Source: Porphyromonadaceae bacterium UBA7203
Lineage (GTDB): Bacteria > Bacteroidota > Bacteroidia > Bacteroidales > Muribaculaceae
Length of the DNA stretch: 64,000 bases
NCBI GenBank assembly: GCA_002490725.1
Contig: DKUN01000017.1
Location: 85,612 to 149,611, forward strand
Reading direction: 5' to 3'
Both the position numbers and the translations under genes were made by a program. Numbering within the stretch: position 1 is the stretch's first letter; each line of letters starts with the position of its first letter. The notes under the pieces are model-generated. The model ran no database searches, was not told the origin of the DNA, and saw only the letters and a list, made by a program, of their open reading frames with translations. This document shows, one piece after another, positions 60,735-64,000 of this stretch.

Positions 60735-62756
60735 TTACTGGCGGGTGAAGCGCAGGAAGTTGTATTTAATCTTGCCGTCGCCGAGCAGCAGGGCGTCGGG
60801 GTTCTGGCCGAGCACGAGCGAGCGTGCCTGGCGCTGGAACTGCATTGAGTTGCTTGCTTCGTCGAAGGGCATCGAGCCTTCGTTGGCGTCGACAATGCTG
60901 TAAACAATCACGGAGTTGTTCCAGCGGACGGGGCCGACAATGTCGCCTTTCTGGGCGCCGCGCACGCCGCCGAGAGCAGCATAGTAGGTGTTAGAGAGGT
61001 TGACGCTGCGAAGGGTGTCTACGCGGGCTGCTTCGAGCAGCTTCTGGTAGTCGGCCATCGAGGAGCCCTTGCCGCTGACTTCGCTGATAATATTGTTGGC
61101 GTTCTTTTCGGTCTGGGCTGCGGTGGTGATGGCGTTTACAAGGCCGGGATAGGTGTAGGGGATGTAGTCCTTATATTCGTCAATAACCGCGATTGCGCTC
61201 AGACGGGTGTTTTTGCTGTCGGTGTAGAGGCGGCTTACCTGACCTTTCTTGGCTTCGGTCATGGCCCATGCGGCCATGCTGCGGCTGTCTTCGAGGTTGT
61301 CGATGCTGAACGACGAGTCGTCGATTACGGTTTCCTGAATCATCAGGCCCTGAAGCATTGCGTTTTCGTGGTTGAACGATGCGGCGGTGGGGGCAGAGAT
61401 GAGGAAATCGCGCATGCGGGTGTTCAGGCCGTCGATGGTCTGGCGCGAGGGCTCTACGGTGTAGGTGGCGGTGGTGTATTCCACCATGGGCTCGGCCTTG
61501 CCCCAGCTTTCAACCGTCACGGCGCTCTGGCCGAGGTTGATGTACTTGCCGGTCGGAGTGGCCTGGAGAGTATCGATGATGTTAGTGAGCTGCTCGAAGG
61601 TCATCTTGTTGGCGGGAATAACCTGGGCTACGCCTTCAATCGAGTCGGGAGCGATGCCTTCGTTGAGGCGGGCCACGACGGTGTCGGCGTTGACTACACC
61701 GTCAAAAATCACCTGGCTGATGTTGGCGGTGTTGACCTTGGTTTCACGGCTGTTGAGCTTGGCAATGACCAGCTGGGGGTTATTGGGCACGAAAGCGCTG
61801 TTTTCGTTGAGGATGGCAGCGGTGCCTACGGTTGCGTTTTCAAGGAATTCCTTGAGGCCGGCGGCGCTGACTTTTGCCATGGCGGCTGAGTCGGCGTTCT
61901 GGTGCTCTACGATGAAGCCGCCGTTGTTGAGCACTGCTTCCATCGAGCCGGTCTCCTGAATCTGGGCCAGGGCGCTTTTAACGGTGGCCAGAGCGTTCTG
62001 GCGGTCATCGTTGTTGGGCACGATGGGCAGGGTCACGTAGCGGACGTAGCGGACCTTGCCGGGAATTTTATAGCTTTCGCGGTGTTCCTTGTAATATTTT
62101 TCAATTTCGGCGGGAGTCACCGAGTCAGTGGTCTGGAAAAGGGTCTTGCTGACGGTGGCCAGGGTGTAGGTGGTGTTGCCCTGGTCGTAGATCTGACGGG
62201 CGTCGAGCTTGTTGGCGTTGATTGTTCCCTGAAGCAGTTTGACGAGCTTCTGGGTCAGCAGCTGGTCCTCGAGGTTCTTTTCGAAGTTGGCGTACGCGTG
62301 CGAAATCTGCACGACCTGCTCCTGGGTCAGACCGCTTGCCTCGGGGTTATTCAGTGCGGTGAGCACGTCGGTCGGGGTAGCGCCGAACTGCTGGTAGAAC
62401 TGTGCGATCACGTTGTAGGGGGCGTTGTCGCCTACCATAGCGTTCGAAATCTCGTCGGCGGTGACTGCGAGGCCGAGCTTGTCGAATTCCTGACGGTAGA
62501 GGGCTTCGGTTACAAGGCTCTGCATTGCCTGCTGGTCGGCATCGGTAGCCTGGGGGTTCTGCTCGCGCACGGCGTTGGCGCGTTCGCTGTACTTTTCGTA
62601 GTCAATCTTTTCGCCCTTGACGTTAGCCACTGTGGTCTGGTCGACGAAGAGGCTCAGGGGGTTGTCGATGATGGTGATGATGAACAGAAAGAGTGCAACG
62701 AAGATGATGCTCACCAGGAGCACCGATTTGCTGCGGATTTTTTCAAGTGTTGCCAT
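60735..62756 (-). CDS. PpiD-like membrane-anchored SurA-N/peptidylprolyl isomerase
   Basis: This 673-residue protein has one N-terminal membrane helix (SVLLVSIIFVALFLFIITII, about residues 10-29), then a SurA_N-type chaperone region (ANVKGEKIDYEKYSERANAV) and a long periplasmic part with parvulin-like modules. PpiD sits at the periplasmic exit of the SecYEG translocon and helps newly exported proteins fold. Parvulin motifs are degenerate, so isomerase activity may be weak or absent. The C-terminal NEGSMPFDEASNSMQFQRQA is typical for Bacteroidota homologues. It has a full-consensus promoter. Confidence 0.85.
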   Translation of the reverse strand: MATLEKIRSKSVLLVSIIFVALFLFIITIIDNPLSLFVDQTTVANVKGEKIDYEKYSERANAVREQNPQATDADQQAMQSLVTEALYRQEFDKLGLAVTADEISNAMVGDNAPYNVIAQFYQQFGATPTDVLTALNNPEASGLTQEQVVQISHAYANFEKNLEDQLLTQKLVKLLQGTINANKLDARQIYDQGNTTYTLATVSKTLFQTTDSVTPAEIEKYYKEHRESYKIPGKVRYVRYVTLPIVPNNDDRQNALATVKSALAQIQETGSMEAVLNNGGFIVEHQNADSAAMAKVSAAGLKEFLENATVGTAAILNENSAFVPNNPQLVIAKLNSRETKVNTANISQVIFDGVVNADTVVARLNEGIAPDSIEGVAQVIPANKMTFEQLTNIIDTLQATPTGKYINLGQSAVTVESWGKAEPMVEYTTATYTVEPSRQTIDGLNTRMRDFLISAPTAASFNHENAMLQGLMIQETVIDDSSFSIDNLEDSRSMAAWAMTEAKKGQVSRLYTDSKNTRLSAIAVIDEYKDYIPYTYPGLVNAITTAAQTEKNANNIISEVSGKGSSMADYQKLLEAARVDTLRSVNLSNTYYAALGGVRGAQKGDIVGPVRWNNSVIVYSIVDANEGSMPFDEASNSMQFQRQARSLVLGQNPDALLLGDGKIKYNFLRFTRQ

Positions 62757-62806
62757 TTATGGTGGTTGGTGTTATATTTTTTCTTTTTCTATTGCCATTC
62801 AGCGCG

Positions 62807-62838
62807 CAAAGATAGATAAAAAAATTCAATCTCGCAAA
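62807..62838 (-). promoter_or_regulatory. Full-consensus promoter of the PpiD-like gene
   Basis: On the minus strand TTTG (62835-62838), 20 bp, TATCTTTG (62807-62814), located 51 nt before the start codon. Confidence 0.8.
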
Positions 62839-62886
62839 TTTAGGTTTTTAACGCTGACGGCGCCGCTTCCCTCTGCCGTTGTGTGC

Positions 62887-62923
62887 CCGGCAACAGGCTC
62901 GGATGGATGGTGCCTGTTGCCGG
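62887..62923 (-). terminator. Hairpin after prfB
   Basis: A perfect 12-bp stem (CCGGCAACAGGC at 62887-62898 with its complement at 62912-62923). No T-tract follows on the minus strand, so it may act as a weak terminator or RNA-protecting hairpin. Confidence 0.5.
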
Positions 62924-62979
62924 ACCCACGGATTGCGTGGCATCGTGGTTTTTAAGGTAAGTTTGATTGGTTCTGAGGG

Positions 62980-64000
62980 TTATTCGGCGTCCTGGGTGCC
63001 GGCAAATTCCATCAGGTATGACTTGATGAAGTCGTCGATGTCGCCGTCCATCACGCCGCCTACGTCAGAGGTCTGGTAGTTGGTGCGGTGGTCTTTGACG
63101 CGCCGGTCATCGAACACGTATGAGCGAATCTGGCTGCCCCATTCGATTTTCATCTTGCCGGCTTCGACCTTGGCCTGCTCCTGGAGGCGATGCTGCAGCT
63201 CCTTGTCATAGAGTATGGAGCGGAGTTGACGCATGGCGTTCTCTTTGTTCTTGGGCTGGTCGCGGGTCTCGGTGTTTTCGATGAGAATCTCTTCTTTCTC
63301 GCCGGTGTAGGGGTCGGTGTACTGGTAGCGCAGGCGCACACCCGATTCCACCTTGTTGACGTTCTGGCCGCCGGCACCTCCCGAACGGAAAGTGTCCCAG
63401 CTGAGCAGTGCGGGCTCGACTTTGACTTCGATGGTGTCGTCGACCAGCGGAGTCACGAACACTGACGCGAACGAGGTCATGCGCTTGCCCTGGGCGTTGT
63501 AGGGGCTGACGCGCACAAGGCGGTGCACTCCGTTTTCGCTCTTCAGGTAGCCATAGGCAAAGTCGCCCTCAATGTTGATGGTGACCGATTTGATGCCGGC
63601 TTCTTCGCCGTCGAGTATGTTGGCTATCGAGGTTTTGTAGCCGTTGCGCTCGGCCCAGCGCAGATACATGCGCATGAGCATCGAGGCCCAGTCCTGGCTT
63701 TCAGTGCCGCCGGCGCCTGAGTTGATTTTCAACACGACGTCCATCTTGTCTTCTTCGCGGCGCAGCATGTTGCGCAGCTCGAGTGCCTCGATTTTTGCTA
63801 TGGTGTCGGCATAGAGCGCCTCGACTTCCTGCTCTGTAACCAGTTCCTCCTTGTAGAAGTCACAGGAGAGCTGCAGTTCGTCGCAAGCCTTTTCGATTTC
63901 CTCGTAGCCTTTGATCCAGGCTTGCAGGTCTTTGATTTTTTTCATCTGCACCTGGGCCTCTTTGGGGTGTTCCCAAAAGTCGGGCACGTGGGTGCGCAGT
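62980..64000 (-). CDS. prfB: Peptide chain release factor 2, N-terminus outside the window
   Basis: At least 335 residues of RF2 are visible and the frame stays open through the right edge. RF2 releases proteins at UGA and UAA. The catalytic GGQ is in FRSGGAGGQNVNKVESG. The RF2-specific region before it reads VRVSPYNAQGKRMTSFASV, and DVVLKINSGAGGTESQDWAS is the usual RF signature. The programmed-frameshift site that many prfB genes carry near codon 25 would lie outside the window and cannot be judged. An ATG at 63985-63987 is internal and is not the true start. Confidence 0.95.
   Translation of the reverse strand, partial: LRTHVPDFWEHPKEAQVQMKKIKDLQAWIKGYEEIEKACDELQLSCDFYKEELVTEQEVEALYADTIAKIEALELRNMLRREEDKMDVVLKINSGAGGTESQDWASMLMRMYLRWAERNGYKTSIANILDGEEAGIKSVTINIEGDFAYGYLKSENGVHRLVRVSPYNAQGKRMTSFASVFVTPLVDDTIEVKVEPALLSWDTFRSGGAGGQNVNKVESGVRLRYQYTDPYTGEKEEILIENTETRDQPKNKENAMRQLRSILYDKELQHRLQEQAKVEAGKMKIEWGSQIRSYVFDDRRVKDHRTNYQTSDVGGVMDGDIDDFIKSYLMEFAGTQDAE

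Overview
The window is a stretch of a Bacteroidota (Bacteroidales) chromosome. It is GC-rich for that phylum, so a gut Muribaculaceae-like bacterium is the best guess. Four things support this: TTTG / TAnnTTTG promoters in front of many genes, phylum-specific families (DUF4271, DUF4290, OstA-like protein, type IX secretion parts), weak or absent Shine-Dalgarno sites, and an LPS/Kdo biosynthesis cluster. No rRNA operon, CRISPR array, insertion sequence or integrase was seen.

Layout. 1-4.2 kb: a plus-strand chain of overlapping genes (3' part of porU, a LOG-family gene, DUF4271, hemD, rnpA, yidD). 4.3-8.9 kb: a minus-strand pair of secreted glycoside hydrolases (GH27 alpha-galactosidase with a sorting-type C-terminus, and a DUF4091 protein). 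9-12 kb: envelope biogenesis (a PpiC/SurA chaperone and an OstA/LptA-like protein). 12-16.8 kb: groES-groEL, rimM, DUF4290, fabG and a TetR regulator. 16.9-21.6 kb: DUF2752, dnaG and an S9 peptidase lipoprotein. 21.7-23.7 kb: a promoter, a rod-shaped structured RNA with its own terminator, two lipoprotein/PEGA-like paralogues and a relic of an S9 peptidase. 23.8-33.7 kb: a FadL porin and mutS, then hisS, an AlkD-like gene, waaA, an lpxL-like gene, a kdsB-like gene and a heptosyltransferase, probably one LPS-core operon. 34-44.4 kb: thyA overlapping a polyferredoxin gene, inositol-3-phosphate synthase, yebC, pheT, dapA, rsmA, folB and an NSS transporter. 44.5-45 kb: tRNA-Leu(UAA) next to a decayed thioredoxin-like gene. 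45-52.3 kb: tadA, rnz, mscS, a C11 peptidase, a TPR lipoprotein-like gene and a SulP transporter. 52.3-56.7 kb: a compact phage-derived island (portal, capsid and small proteins). 56.8-64 kb: an M64 peptidase, dnaK, SemiSWEET, a PpiD-like protein and prfB.

Most of the window is ordinary housekeeping. The parts that stand out are: (i) the 4.3-kb island with a portal and a capsid-like protein but no terminase, tail or integrase; (ii) the promoter / rod RNA / terminator block at 21.73-21.98 kb in front of a duplicated lipoprotein pair; (iii) a shared 15-bp dyad next to sigma-54-like -24/-12 elements, with matching spacing, upstream of both groES and dnaK; (iv) two mutually exclusive perfect 10-bp hairpins immediately before the M64 peptidase start codon.

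All assignments come from reading translated sequence and motifs by eye. No database search was run, so family names are recognition calls and RNA structures were paired by hand.
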